DNA of 64,000 nt. Source: Mariniphaga sp041687255. GTDB lineage: Bacteria > Bacteroidota > Bacteroidia > Bacteroidales > Prolixibacteraceae. Each line of letters starts with the position of its first letter. The stretch's first letter is position 1. A model generated the notes under the pieces. It saw nothing but the letters and a program-made list of their open reading frames with translations, ran no database searches and was not told the DNA's origin. Location of the stretch: the NCBI GenBank assembly GCA_041687255.1, contig JAWLCL010000004.1, positions 1 to 64,000 of the forward strand, given 5' to 3'. The position numbers were made by a program, and so were the translations under genes. This document shows, piece after piece, positions 18,901 to 28,034 of the stretch.

Positions 18901-19014
18901 GATGGCGTAAAAACAGAGGCATCGCGCAGGCTTGCAGCCATTGAGTCAAAAGAACAGGCCGATCAGCAAAGGGCCAGAGATAGTTCCTTCCAAATGGAAA
19001 TCAACGAAAACTAA
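15943..19014 (+). CDS. exported TPR-repeat protein
   Basis: A 1023-residue protein beginning at ATG 15943, where a signal peptide (MKKIFIYLIFSLTLAVALP, cleavage after GQ) starts; upstream in-frame ATGs would bury it. The rest is almost wholly tetratricopeptide-type helical hairpins of 34-36 residues, for example AKLTYELSYSPF, YNRVGDYYFLNTQYAQAI and ALYELGRAYERLGNNNNA. It is therefore a periplasmic or outer-membrane-associated scaffold. It sits 11 bp before a beta-barrel gene on the same strand. This two-gene arrangement is common in Bacteroidota, and the TPR protein probably assembles or stabilises an envelope complex with the barrel. Confidence 0.85.
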   Translation: MKKIFIYLIFSLTLAVALPALGQETTFFLTVEEELQLARELYRQEKYNAAYRQFEKVQKQVDAKSEIYSEALFFKAASALKAGHNSGSKFLEKFIETYPESPYKNVALFELAGYQFEKRHYASVIRTYSDVDRSSLSNDELIKLRYQTGYSHLMQDDTLQALTEFEAVKDENNLFSRPATYYWSHIMYLQNNFQSALEGFSKLENDPSYNKVIPLYVSHIYYKQERYSEVVDYTTSIIDDVEPEHKSELSKIIGDSYFHLKQYEKAVPYLEAYYQTSGPKSREDNYLLGYSYYNTGQYEKAIPLLENASGGRDDMAQNAYYHLADSYIKTGDKENARVAFEAASEFDFNEKIKEDALFSYAKLTYELSYSPFNETIKAFDRYISLYPNSQRNSEAYKYLTEVFMVTRNYSDAINSIEKIENKTPDILRAYQRVTFYHGLEMFNNLAYSQAIDLFNQSLKHSSYSSELNARALFWKAEAQYRLGDYRNSAGTYSRFLQTAGAFSLPEYKEAEYNLAYAWFKLEDYNQAATHFRNFVNANKNQRSERLADAYNRVGDYYFLNTQYAQAIQNYQQAFDMKAYNEDYSLYQIAFCQGLAHNQQGKINSLQRLQEGFPDSEYVDDALYELGRAYERLGNNNNAIRHYERIVAEYPQSTYYPRALLQMGLIEYNSGNFNQALDYYKPVAEKFAGTPEAQAALLGIRNSYVEMNNVDAYVAYTRKLGGGANVTVSEQDSLTYAAAERLYMAGDNQASRQLERYLQQFPNGSFAVNANFYLAELLYKEGEYSEANNHYTYVAVQPSNVFSEQALSRASELTFNAGDYEKALDLFNRLETVAGSKWNLLKAYTGQMRSNFELKQYDKAITAAQKVQNSEVANEVWKREAAYIAGKSHYLTGNLDAALKPLTQVASDTKLEKGAEAKYLVSEIYYKTDQKKQAENEVMDFISKGTPFQFWLGKAFLLLADVYIDRGDEFQAKHTLRSVVENYGAENDGVKTEASRRLAAIESKEQADQQRARDSSFQMEINEN

Positions 19015-19025
19015 ATTATAAGATT

Positions 19026-20840
19026 ATGTTCGTGAAAACATTCAGGTATATTTTCTTTTTCATGCTGGTGGGCATGTCGGGAATGGTATGGGGACAGCGT
19101 GATACAACGCTGAACAGGGAAGTTGAGGTTATTAAATCATTCAGGCCAACCATCTCTGATGCCAATAAAATCAGCAGTATGCCTCAAATTGAAGATGCCC
19201 AGCATGAAAAGCCTACTTTTAATTACAGCATTTTCAGTCAGCCTATATATAATACATTTTCAGTAAATACACTTAAGGCAGCAACTTTTGTTTCGGAGCC
19301 AAAGGAAGCTACCGGATTCGGACTCGTTCGTGCAGGTGTCGGGAATTATAACCGTCCTTATGGTGAAGTGTTTTTTAACAGTCAGAAAATTAAAAACACA
19401 CTTTTTGGTTTGCACGGCAAACATCTTTCTTCTCACAGCAAAATAAAACTCGCCGGGGGGGATCGTGTTGATGCACCTTATTCCAACAATGAAGGTGAGA
19501 TGTTTTTGAAGCATCTGTTCAGGAGTTCTGTTTTGTCAATAAATCTTGGATTTAATCACGATGGATTCAATTATTATGGTTATCCTGAAAATCCCGTTCC
19601 TGATTTGCTTCAGGAAGAGGATCAGGAGCTAAATTACTTTGGAAACCGGCAAACCTTTACCAAAGGAAGTTTTAACATGAATCTTGAAAACACTGCTGCC
19701 CGTAACAGCGATTTTACATTTGATTTTGATTTTCTCTATCATTTCTTTGGTACAAAAACCGGACAGCGTGAACATTTGGCGCAGTTTATTGCCGATGTTA
19801 AAAAGCCCACTTATGAAGGGACAGGATATCTTAAGGCGGGAGTCACTTTTGTTAATGCAAATGATATTGCTGAGCAATATATGTTTTCGATGGGCAGAAA
19901 TCAACTCGACAGTAGTTTAAACCGTCAGACAGTTTTTACCATTCAGCCTTCCTATTTAATGGGAGGAGATGTGGCAAACATCCGGTTTGGCTTAAAGTCG
20001 TGGCTCGTGATTGACAACAGTGCAGATTTGGTGGCAAAACTTGCACCTGATATCCGGGTGAACTTTGTGCCGGTAAAAGAACTGATTAATATTTATGCAG
20101 GTGTGGATGGTAACTTCATTCACAACCATTACTCAAAAATAGCTTATGATAATCCTTTTGTTGATCCGCAGCACCTGGTGAAAAATGCTTTTGAAAGGTT
20201 CCGGTTTTATGGAGGATTTGATGGAAAACTGGCAGCAAAAACAAATTTTAAACTATCAGCCGATTATTCATTGATGCGGGATAATCCTTTGTACTATCTT
20301 TTCAGGTATCAAAGTGCTGTAGATCCGGATGTGACAATTGTTGACAACGATTTTGATGTATTTTATGATAATCTGAACCGGTTGAAATTTAACCTGGAAA
20401 TATTCCATGTGGCATATGAGAAAATGAACATGGTTCTCTCCGGAAATTACTATGTTTACAAGATGGAAACAATGGATGAACCGTGGAATTTACCATCATG
20501 GGATGCCAAATTATCGGTTGCATATGCAGTCTCAGACCAATTAAGTATATCGACCGATATGTTTCTTACCGGAAAACGTACGGCTCTTATAATGGGAGTG
20601 CCGGGAGGTGATCCCCGTCCTTTGCCGCACAGCGAATTGTTAGTTCTAGATGAGCTGGAGACTGAATCGTATAACCTTCCCACTATATTTGATTTAAATT
20701 TAAACGCCAATTACATGATAACCAGTAAATTTTCATTGTTTGCGCAGCTCAATAATTTTGGTTTTCAGCAGTACCAGCGTTGGTTAGGATATCCGGTTCA
20801 AAGTTTTAACGTTATGGGGGGATTAAGCTATACTTTCTAA
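19026..20840 (+). CDS. TonB-dependent-receptor-like outer-membrane beta-barrel
   Basis: A 604-residue exported protein with a signal peptide (about 1-23, ending GMVWGQ). A short conserved segment follows (REVEVIKSFRPTISDANKI) and then a long barrel region with alternating aromatic strands. The final strands (FSLFAQLNNFGFQQYQRWLG) and a C-terminal Phe resemble TonB-dependent receptors, but no plug domain of normal size is present. It is a barrel-only relative, cotranscribed with the TPR protein (11-bp spacing). No substrate can be assigned. Confidence 0.75.
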   Translation: MFVKTFRYIFFFMLVGMSGMVWGQRDTTLNREVEVIKSFRPTISDANKISSMPQIEDAQHEKPTFNYSIFSQPIYNTFSVNTLKAATFVSEPKEATGFGLVRAGVGNYNRPYGEVFFNSQKIKNTLFGLHGKHLSSHSKIKLAGGDRVDAPYSNNEGEMFLKHLFRSSVLSINLGFNHDGFNYYGYPENPVPDLLQEEDQELNYFGNRQTFTKGSFNMNLENTAARNSDFTFDFDFLYHFFGTKTGQREHLAQFIADVKKPTYEGTGYLKAGVTFVNANDIAEQYMFSMGRNQLDSSLNRQTVFTIQPSYLMGGDVANIRFGLKSWLVIDNSADLVAKLAPDIRVNFVPVKELINIYAGVDGNFIHNHYSKIAYDNPFVDPQHLVKNAFERFRFYGGFDGKLAAKTNFKLSADYSLMRDNPLYYLFRYQSAVDPDVTIVDNDFDVFYDNLNRLKFNLEIFHVAYEKMNMVLSGNYYVYKMETMDEPWNLPSWDAKLSVAYAVSDQLSISTDMFLTGKRTALIMGVPGGDPRPLPHSELLVLDELETESYNLPTIFDLNLNANYMITSKFSLFAQLNNFGFQQYQRWLGYPVQSFNVMGGLSYTF

Positions 20841-20989
20841 ATATCGGGAGCAGAAAAATGAAGAAAGTAAAAATGACTTTTTTAGGTTGTTTTTAAAGTA
20901 ATGTTTGGTGCTCATTATCAGGTTTATAAGTTGTTGAAAAAATGGCCTTAAAAAGCTGTTTTCAGCCCCCTTTCTTCGGGTATTTTTGT

Positions 20990-20997
20990 TATATTTG
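20990..20997 (+). promoter_or_regulatory. -7 element of gyrB
   Basis: TATATTTG followed by GCGCG, 123 bp upstream of the gyrB ATG, the best TAnnTTTG match in the 280-bp spacer. No clear -33 element is seen. Confidence 0.5.
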
Positions 20998-21120
20998 CGC
21001 GACAATTAAAAGTAAGTGTCTGATTGATTTCAAAGCCCTGTTTTTTAGTGAATTGCAAACTTTATTGTTTTGTTTTAAAAGGCAGGTGTGGATTAAATTG
21101 GAAGATAATAAAACATAAAG

Positions 21121-23088
21121 ATGAACGATACAGAGAAAAAAGTTAATTCGGGAGGGAATGGGAATTATTCAGCATCGAGCATTCAGGTTTTGGAAGGCCT
21201 GGAGGCCGTAAGAAAAAGACCATCGATGTACATTGGCGATACCAATGAGAAAGGATTGCATCATTTGGTATACGAGGTGGTTGATAATTCAATCGATGAA
21301 GCCCTGGCCGGGTATTGCAATAACATTGATGTTATTATTCATAAAGATAATTCAGTTTCGGTTAAAGATGATGGTCGTGGTATTCCTACAGAGCTTCATA
21401 CCAAAGAAAATAAATCGGCACTTGAAGTAGTAATGACTGTTCTCCATGCCGGGGGGAAGTTTGATAAAGATTCATACAAAGTATCGGGTGGTTTGCACGG
21501 AGTAGGGGTTTCTTGTGTTAATGCCCTGTCTTCCTATTTGAAAGCTGAAATTCACCGTGATGGAAAAGTCTGGGTTCAGGAGTATTCCATAGGTAAACCT
21601 AAGGAAAATGTTAAGGTTGTTGGAGATTCTGACATTACAGGAACAATTATAACCTTTAAACCCGATGATTTAATATTTCAGACAACAACATATAAATATG
21701 AAACATTGGCCGCGCGTTTGCGGGAACTGGCATTTTTGAATGCAGGAATTACTTTGTCGATAGTTGATGAACGAACAGTAGAGGAAGATGGTAATTATCG
21801 TTCCGAATCATTCCATTCAAACGATGGGCTAAAAGAATTCGTTGATTACCTTGATGATACAAGAGTTAAGCTTACTCCGGATATTATTCATATAGTTACC
21901 GAGAAAAATGATATTCCTGTAGAAATAGCCATGCAGTACAATACTACTTTTTCGGAGAATATTCATTCGTACGTAAACAATATAAATACCATTGAAGGAG
22001 GAACCCATCTTACCGGGTTCAGACGTGGCCTTACCCGAACCTTAAAAAATTATGCCGAGCATTCGGGTATGCTTTCAAAATTGAAATTTGACATAAGCGG
22101 AGATGATTTTCGTGAAGGACTTACCACCGTTATTTCGGTGAAAGTTGCCGAGCCACAATTTGAGGGGCAAACCAAAACTAAGCTGGGGAACTCGGAAGTC
22201 AGTCTTGCCGTTGACCAGGCTGTTAGTGAAGCGCTGGCAACATATCTTGAAGAAAATCCACGTTCTGCAAAAATTATCGTTAACAAAGTTGTTTTGGCTG
22301 CACAGGCACGTCATGCTGCCCGTAAGGCAAGAGAGATGGTGCAACGTAAAAATGCATTGTCGGGTGGGGGATTGCCTGGTAAATTAAGTGACTGTTCAGA
22401 GAAAGACCCTTCGCTTACAGAAGTATTTCTTGTTGAGGGTGATTCTGCAGGTGGTACAGCCAAACAGGGTCGCGACAGGAAGTTTCAGGCTATTTTGCCG
22501 CTAAGGGGAAAAATCCTTAATGTTGAAAAGGCCATGCAGCATAAAATTTTTGAAAATGAAGAAATCAAGAATATATTTACGGCACTTGGTGTAACAATCG
22601 GTACTGAGGAGGATTCCAAAGCGCTGAATATGGAGAAACTCAGGTATCATAAAATTATAATAATGACCGATGCCGATGTGGACGGAAGCCATATTGCCAC
22701 ATTGATAATGACCTTCTTCTTCCGGTATATGCTGGATTTGATTAAAGCCGGTTATCTGTATATTGCTACCCCTCCGCTCTATCTGTTAAAAAAGGGTAAG
22801 AAGGAGACTTATGCATGGACAGAACAGCAGCGTCGTCAGATTATTAATGATTGGGCCGATGGCGTGGAAAGCAATGTGCACCAGCAACGTTATAAAGGTT
22901 TGGGTGAGATGAATGCAGAACAGTTGTGGGATACAACCATGAATCCGGAGAACCGAACTTTGCAACAGGTGACTATCGAAAATGCTGCCGAAGCAGATCA
23001 CATCTTTTCTATGCTGATGGGTGATGATGTTCCGCCAAGACGAAAATTCATTGAAGATCATGCAACCTATGCAAACATCGATGCATAG
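21121..23088 (+). CDS. gyrB: DNA gyrase subunit B
   Basis: A 655-residue ATPase subunit of DNA gyrase, which introduces negative supercoils. It has the GHKL ATP site (EVVDNSIDEALAG, DDGRGIPTELH and GGLHGVGVSCVNAL), the transducer domain, the TOPRIM domain with EVFLVEGDSAGGTAKQGRD (about 439-457) and DADVDGSHI, and the C-terminal YKGLGEMNAEQLWDTTM block. Length and lack of a large insertion match the short Bacteroidota form. ParE is the alternative, but the QGRDRKFQAILPLRGKILN segment and the length favour GyrB. The LOG-family gene follows 40 bp later on the same strand. Confidence 0.95.
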   Translation: MNDTEKKVNSGGNGNYSASSIQVLEGLEAVRKRPSMYIGDTNEKGLHHLVYEVVDNSIDEALAGYCNNIDVIIHKDNSVSVKDDGRGIPTELHTKENKSALEVVMTVLHAGGKFDKDSYKVSGGLHGVGVSCVNALSSYLKAEIHRDGKVWVQEYSIGKPKENVKVVGDSDITGTIITFKPDDLIFQTTTYKYETLAARLRELAFLNAGITLSIVDERTVEEDGNYRSESFHSNDGLKEFVDYLDDTRVKLTPDIIHIVTEKNDIPVEIAMQYNTTFSENIHSYVNNINTIEGGTHLTGFRRGLTRTLKNYAEHSGMLSKLKFDISGDDFREGLTTVISVKVAEPQFEGQTKTKLGNSEVSLAVDQAVSEALATYLEENPRSAKIIVNKVVLAAQARHAARKAREMVQRKNALSGGGLPGKLSDCSEKDPSLTEVFLVEGDSAGGTAKQGRDRKFQAILPLRGKILNVEKAMQHKIFENEEIKNIFTALGVTIGTEEDSKALNMEKLRYHKIIIMTDADVDGSHIATLIMTFFFRYMLDLIKAGYLYIATPPLYLLKKGKKETYAWTEQQRRQIINDWADGVESNVHQQRYKGLGEMNAEQLWDTTMNPENRTLQQVTIENAAEADHIFSMLMGDDVPPRRKFIEDHATYANIDA

Positions 23089-23128
23089 TGTAAATAATAC
23101 CAGAGACAACAGAATTCAAATCATATAG

Positions 23129-23710
23129 ATGAATATTTGTGTTTTTTCTTCATCAAGTAACGCAATTTCTGAAGTTTATTTTGATGAAGGCAGAAAGTTA
23201 GGCAGGTTAATCGGAGAACAGGGACATACTTTGATAAACGGTGGTGCGAATGTTGGATTAATGGAAACCGTTACTGTGGAAGCCTCACGGTATGGAGCAA
23301 AAACTGTCGGCGTCATTCCGGAAAGATTTGCTGAACGTTCACTTGCTTCAGAAAACTCTCATGTGGTAATAACCACCCGGGATATGATGGAAAGAAAAGC
23401 TAAGATGCGTGAAATGTCGGATGCTTTTATTGCATTACCCGGTGGCTTTGGTACCATCGAAGAAATTCTGGAGGTATTAACACTGCGTCAGTTAAATTAT
23501 CATAGTAAACCGATAGTGTTTATAAATACAAATAATTTTTTTGAGTATTTGTTTAAACAGTTTGAAGTTTCATTCGAACAAAAATTTGCTAAAGATATTT
23601 ACCGCGCGTTGTACTTTTCCGCAAAAGATTCTGAAGAGGCGCTGGAATTTATAACCAGCTACCAACCTGTTGAATTGGATTCAAAATGGTATATTGTTCC
23701 TTTTAAATGA
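23129..23710 (+). CDS. LOG-family nucleoside-5'-monophosphate phosphoribohydrolase-like protein
   Basis: A 193-residue Rossmann-fold protein (TIGR00730/LOG type). The signature PGGFGTIEEILEVLTLRQL lies at about residues 109-127, with GGANVGLMETVTVEA near 38-52. Members release the base from N6-modified AMP (cytokinin activation) or act on related nucleotides. In bacteria the substrate is often uncertain, and the lysine decarboxylase label seen in some databases is a misnomer. It follows gyrB by 40 bp and may be cotranscribed with it. Confidence 0.88.
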   Translation: MNICVFSSSSNAISEVYFDEGRKLGRLIGEQGHTLINGGANVGLMETVTVEASRYGAKTVGVIPERFAERSLASENSHVVITTRDMMERKAKMREMSDAFIALPGGFGTIEEILEVLTLRQLNYHSKPIVFINTNNFFEYLFKQFEVSFEQKFAKDIYRALYFSAKDSEEALEFITSYQPVELDSKWYIVPFK

Positions 23711-23895
23711 ATATAGGGTTTTTATTTACTGACAATTTGCCTGTCAGACGTGTATGATTTTAACAATTTCCGGTAGTCATTGTTAAAAAATATCAAATGA
23801 AAGGTTTTTAATGGTTTTTGGTAAGCAATGGCAAATTATTTGAGCAGCTGTCAGTGCCTATAAAAAGTTTTTCAGTAAATAAAAAAGTCTAAAGT

Positions 23896-25335
23896 ATGGA
23901 AAATGTAAAGAAGTATTCGCTGACAATTTTGCTGGTATTAGCCACTGCTTTTGTTGCTGTTTGGATGTACAGTTCTTTTTTTGCAAGGCAACAGGAAATA
24001 ATTCTTTCCGAACAGCGCCCTGTAAGTTTTGTTAACCTTCCGGCGAACAGTCAGCAGCAATTGCCTGATTTAACATTTGCTGCTGAGAATTCCGTACATG
24101 CAGTTGTCCACATTGCCACACAATCGGTCAGAGGGGGAGGATGGTCAAGTGGTAATCCATTTTTTGATGAATTCTTTGGATTGCGGGAACAGCAACAGCA
24201 GGTTGTCCCCGGTTTTGGTTCAGGTGTTATCTTATCGGAAGACGGATATATTGTTACCAATAACCACGTTATTGAAAATTCTCAAAACATAAAAGTAATT
24301 CTTAATAATAAGCAGGAATTTTCTGCAAAGCTTATTGGTTCAGATCCTTCAACAGATCTGGCTTTATTAAAAGTTGATGCTGAAAATTTGCCTTATCTCA
24401 CTTATGGGAATTCCGATCAATTGAAACTGGGAGAATGGGTATTGGCAGTTGGCAATCCATTTAATCTGACATCTACCGTTACTGCAGGAATTGTTAGTGC
24501 AAGGGCAAGAAATCTCGGAATCAATGCTGATGAATATTCAATTGAATCTTTCATTCAGACCGATGCAGCCGTTAATCCGGGTAACAGTGGGGGGGCTTTG
24601 GTTAATCAGCAGGGAAATCTGGTTGGCATCAATACAGCCATTGCATCACGAACGGGTTCATTTGCCGGATATTCTTTTGCTGTGCCTGTATCCATTGTTC
24701 GCAAAGTAGTTGAGGATTTAAAAGAGTTCGGTATGGTTCAAAGGGCTTTACTGGGTGTAAACATTCGTGATATAGATGCGCGGCTTGCAGAAGAGAATGG
24801 GTTTGAAATACTGGAAGGAGTCTATGTGTTGGCTGTTACTGAAAATGGGGCAGCAAAGGATGCTGGGATAAAAGATGGTGATATAATCGTAAGTATAGCC
24901 GGAGAGCAAGTGAACTCATCTTCAGAACTTCAGGAAAAAGTTAGCCAGTTCAGGCCCGGTGATAATATTGAAATTATAGTTAAAAGAAATGGCGACAGGA
25001 AACTTTTTAATGTTACCTTGCGTAATAGACACGGAGATACTCAGATTGTAAGAGATGATGCAACAGTTCTTGGCGCAAGTTTTGTACCGATAAGTAATGG
25101 CGAAAAAAGAAATCTGAGGATAGAAAATGGGATTAAAGTAGCAGAGCTTAATGCCGGAAAATTAAAAGAAGCTGGCTTAAGCCAAGGTTTTATTATAACG
25201 CACGTGAACAAAAAACCCATTTTTGAGGTAAATGATTTGAAGAGAGAGATAGGGAATGCAAAGGGAGGTATATTGGTTGAAGGGGTTTACCCCAATGGAG
25301 AATTGGCTTATTTTGTTTTTGGTGTAGATGGTTAG
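23896..25335 (+). CDS. HtrA/Deg-type periplasmic serine protease
   Basis: A 479-residue Deg protease: an N-terminal membrane anchor or signal (about 9-29), a trypsin-like domain with catalytic His124 (TNNHVIENS), Asp154 (PSTDLALLKV) and Ser231 (NPGNSGGALV), then PDZ1 (about 280-375) and PDZ2 (about 390-475). It degrades or refolds damaged envelope proteins. The length and two PDZ domains match DegP/DegQ types. The 185-bp spacer upstream has a small hairpin (CTGACA at 23739-23744 pairing with TGTCAG), but no clear promoter was found. Confidence 0.93.
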   Translation: MENVKKYSLTILLVLATAFVAVWMYSSFFARQQEIILSEQRPVSFVNLPANSQQQLPDLTFAAENSVHAVVHIATQSVRGGGWSSGNPFFDEFFGLREQQQQVVPGFGSGVILSEDGYIVTNNHVIENSQNIKVILNNKQEFSAKLIGSDPSTDLALLKVDAENLPYLTYGNSDQLKLGEWVLAVGNPFNLTSTVTAGIVSARARNLGINADEYSIESFIQTDAAVNPGNSGGALVNQQGNLVGINTAIASRTGSFAGYSFAVPVSIVRKVVEDLKEFGMVQRALLGVNIRDIDARLAEENGFEILEGVYVLAVTENGAAKDAGIKDGDIIVSIAGEQVNSSSELQEKVSQFRPGDNIEIIVKRNGDRKLFNVTLRNRHGDTQIVRDDATVLGASFVPISNGEKRNLRIENGIKVAELNAGKLKEAGLSQGFIITHVNKKPIFEVNDLKREIGNAKGGILVEGVYPNGELAYFVFGVDG

Positions 25336-25411
25336 GTATTTGTATCAATAACATTTTATTAATTTGCCTTTTTTCTTATAAACCTTTCCCTTTTTGCCAC
25401 AATTAATAATG

Positions 25412-25437
25412 TATATTTGCACGTTTTTTAAGGAGAG
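25412..25437 (+). promoter_or_regulatory. -7 element and strong ribosome binding site of rpoD
   Basis: TATATTTG at 25412-25419 (TAnnTTTG), then AAGGAGAG at 25430-25437, four bases before the ATG at 25441. The latter is an unusually complete Shine-Dalgarno sequence for this phylum and fixes the start. A TTG at 25394 is only 15 bp from the -7 box, shorter than the usual spacer. Confidence 0.55.
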
Positions 25438-25440
25438 TAT

Positions 25441-26301
25441 ATGAGACAGCTAAAAATTACAAAGTCGATTACCAATCGTGAAAGCGCATCGCTGGATAAA
25501 TATTTACAGGAAATAGGAAAAGAAGAACTTATTACTGTAGAGGAAGAAGTGGAGTTGGCACAGCGTATAAAAAAAGGTGATCAGGCTGCTTTAGAGAAAC
25601 TTACAAGGGCAAACCTTCGGTTTGTAGTTTCGGTTGCAAAACAATATCAAAACCAGGGTTTAAGCCTTCCCGATTTAATAAATGAAGGAAACCTGGGATT
25701 GATAAAGGCTGCAGAAAAGTTTGATGAAACCCGTGGATTTAAATTTATTTCCTATGCTGTGTGGTGGATTCGGCAGTCGATATTACAAGCCCTCGCAGAA
25801 CAATCAAGGATTGTCAGGCTTCCATTAAACCAGGTGGGATCGTTAAATAAAATTAATAAAGCCTATTCAAAATTTGAACAGGAGCACGAACGAAAGCCTT
25901 CACCTGAAGAGTTGGCCGATTCTCTTGAATTGCCTGCCGATAAGGTGGCTGATACACTCAGGGTTTCCGGAAGGCATGTATCTGTTGATGCTCCTTTTGT
26001 CGATGGTGAAGACAATTCGCTGCTTGACGTTTTAATCAATAACGATTCACCCAATGCTGACCGTTCACTTATTCAGGAATCACTTGCAAGGGAGATTCAC
26101 CGGGCATTGGCAACCCTAACTGAAAGAGAAGCCGATATTATTCGTTTGTTTTTTGGAATAGGTTGCCAGGAAATGACCCTGGAGGAAATTGGCGAACGTT
26201 TTGGTTTAACCCGTGAAAGAGTCAGACAGATTAAAGAAAAGGCCATTCGCAGGCTCAGACATACTTCCAGAAGTAAATTGCTAAAAACTTATCTGGGATA
26301 A
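25441..26301 (+). CDS. rpoD: primary RNA polymerase sigma factor (RpoD/SigA)
   Basis: A 286-residue sigma factor of the short Bacteroidota housekeeping type. Region 1.2 is SLDKYLQEIGKEELITVEEE (about 17-36), region 2 is LRFVVSVAKQYQNQGLSLPD with GFKFISYAVWWIRQSI, region 3 is about 120-200, and region 4 ends in the helix-turn-helix TLEEIGERFGLTRERVRQIK (about 250-269). It directs polymerase to the TAnnTTTG promoters seen throughout this window. It is monocistronic, with its own strong Shine-Dalgarno site and a strong terminator. Confidence 0.95.
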   Translation: MRQLKITKSITNRESASLDKYLQEIGKEELITVEEEVELAQRIKKGDQAALEKLTRANLRFVVSVAKQYQNQGLSLPDLINEGNLGLIKAAEKFDETRGFKFISYAVWWIRQSILQALAEQSRIVRLPLNQVGSLNKINKAYSKFEQEHERKPSPEELADSLELPADKVADTLRVSGRHVSVDAPFVDGEDNSLLDVLINNDSPNADRSLIQESLAREIHRALATLTEREADIIRLFFGIGCQEMTLEEIGERFGLTRERVRQIKEKAIRRLRHTSRSKLLKTYLG

Positions 26302-26323
26302 AGTGTGAATGCTATTATATTCC

Positions 26324-26364
26324 AAAAAAAAACGGTGGCTGAATTTTTTAGCCACCGTTTTTTT
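26324..26364. terminator. bidirectional terminator between rpoD and the OmpA-like gene
   Basis: AACGGTGGCT (26331-26340) and AGCCACCGTT (26350-26359) form a perfect 10-bp stem with an A-tract before and a T-tract after, serving rpoD on the plus strand and the OmpA-like gene on the minus strand. Confidence 0.9.
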
Positions 26365-26377
26365 GTGAATTACACCA

Positions 26378-27916
26378 TTATTGCATTTCGAGAATCTTAA
26401 ATTCTGTTCTTCTGTTTAAACGATGTTCATCTTCGGTGCATGTTGTACCATCTTTGCAATGATTGAGCAACTGGGTTTCACCGTAACCCCTGGCAATTAT
26501 CCTGCTATCTTGTATTCCTTTGCCTGTTATATAATCAACTGTTGAACCCGACCTTTTTTCACTGAGAAGATAGTTGTAGTCATTTGAACCCCGGCTGTCG
26601 GTATGAGAACCCAACTCTATCTTCCAGGTGGGATTATCATTAAGAACCTTAACCAGTTTGTCCAGTTCTGTTGTCGATTCGTCCAATATATCCCATTTGT
26701 CAAAATGGTAATAGATGTTATTCATTACGAATTTTTGACCTACTTCAACCTTTTCAACATTCAGTTCTTTTTTTATAGTGCCAAATGATTCATTTCTGGT
26801 GGTGAATGAAACCGATTCATTCATATAGTTTTCAATATGGGTAGCGGCAGTATAGTCGGTTGCTTTATGCAGTGCACGTCGTATAATTCCTTTTTCATCG
26901 GTGTAGAGAATCTCATTATCGCTGAATTCAACTTTTACATTGGAAACCGGTTCCTGTGTATTTCTGTCTTTCACCAGCAACTCAAGATTGTACTCACCCA
27001 TAAATGACACCTGGTAAATATCATCGTTCCCGTTGTCATTGTTTCTGTTGGAGACAAAATAACCCGTTTCTTCATCGGGATGAACAATTAATCCAAAATC
27101 ATCATTTGATGAGTTAAGAGTGGAAAAATTTACCGGTTCATTAAACCCATTCTCTGTTAAAACAGAATACCAAAGATCAAAACCTCCTTTTCCTCCTTCT
27201 TTCCCGTTTGATGCATAAAAAAGTATTTTTCCTTTATGTAAGAATGGAAACATATCGTCGGCCGGTGTATTTATTTTATTGCCAAGATTTATCATATCTC
27301 CCCATTCTCCGTTTTTCCTGATGCTCATATACAGATCTGTTTTCCCAATACTTTTGTCCGACGCATCAGAAGCAAAAATAAGGGTATCACCTGTAACTGA
27401 TATTGATGGATGTCCAATAGAATAAGTAGAGGAATTAAATGGTAATTCTCCTGTTTTTGACCATGAATCGCTGGTTTTTTCTAAAAGCACTATTTTTAAT
27501 GGTATGTTCTTTTTCTGAAAAACAACATTTTTTACTTCCGCATCTTCATAATTGCTTAACGTTAAAAACAGTTCATTGGTGGTTTTGCAATACGCAACAG
27601 GTCCCGCATGATACCCGGCGCTTAGATCTTCAAGTACAATTTTTTTGCCTGCGCTTGTCTTACCTGATGCGTCGACAGGAGAAGAAAACAGATTGTAAAA
27701 AACGCCTTTGGACTTTCCTTGATTAAGCATTTCTATTTTTTCAGCCGAAAAGGATGAAAACCAGAATTCATCTCCTACATAAGCAGGTCCGAAATCACTT
27801 GCAGGAGTGTTTACAAGAGCTTTCTTTGTCTTGATGGTTGTGTTTTCAATAAAATTTACCTGCGCAAATAATGTTATGGGCAGGATGCATGTTAAAAGAA
27901 TGATTAATTTTTTCAT
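26378..27916 (-). CDS. PD40 beta-propeller/OmpA-domain outer-membrane protein
   Basis: A 512-residue exported protein with a signal peptide (about 1-19, ending TLFAQ). Several PD40/WD40-like propeller repeats follow (YAYVGDEFWFSSF-type strands and DDMFPFLHKGKILFYAS), then a carboxypeptidase-regulatory-like beta domain (about 305-380). The C-terminal OmpA domain (about 395-512) has the peptidoglycan-binding segment ELGSHTDSRGSNDYNYLLSE and NRRTEFKI. It probably links the outer membrane to peptidoglycan. This architecture is common in Bacteroidota. It is convergent with rpoD and shares its terminator. Confidence 0.85.
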   Translation of the reverse strand: MKKLIILLTCILPITLFAQVNFIENTTIKTKKALVNTPASDFGPAYVGDEFWFSSFSAEKIEMLNQGKSKGVFYNLFSSPVDASGKTSAGKKIVLEDLSAGYHAGPVAYCKTTNELFLTLSNYEDAEVKNVVFQKKNIPLKIVLLEKTSDSWSKTGELPFNSSTYSIGHPSISVTGDTLIFASDASDKSIGKTDLYMSIRKNGEWGDMINLGNKINTPADDMFPFLHKGKILFYASNGKEGGKGGFDLWYSVLTENGFNEPVNFSTLNSSNDDFGLIVHPDEETGYFVSNRNNDNGNDDIYQVSFMGEYNLELLVKDRNTQEPVSNVKVEFSDNEILYTDEKGIIRRALHKATDYTAATHIENYMNESVSFTTRNESFGTIKKELNVEKVEVGQKFVMNNIYYHFDKWDILDESTTELDKLVKVLNDNPTWKIELGSHTDSRGSNDYNYLLSEKRSGSTVDYITGKGIQDSRIIARGYGETQLLNHCKDGTTCTEDEHRLNRRTEFKILEMQ

Positions 27917-28034
27917 TTTCCCGATGATTAAAATTTGACATGTTAATATTACTTAATTTCAGTAAACTAATCGAATATGAACATGTTTTTTTTATCATCC
28001 GGAGTAATAATATAAGATGGCGGCCGGAATTCTT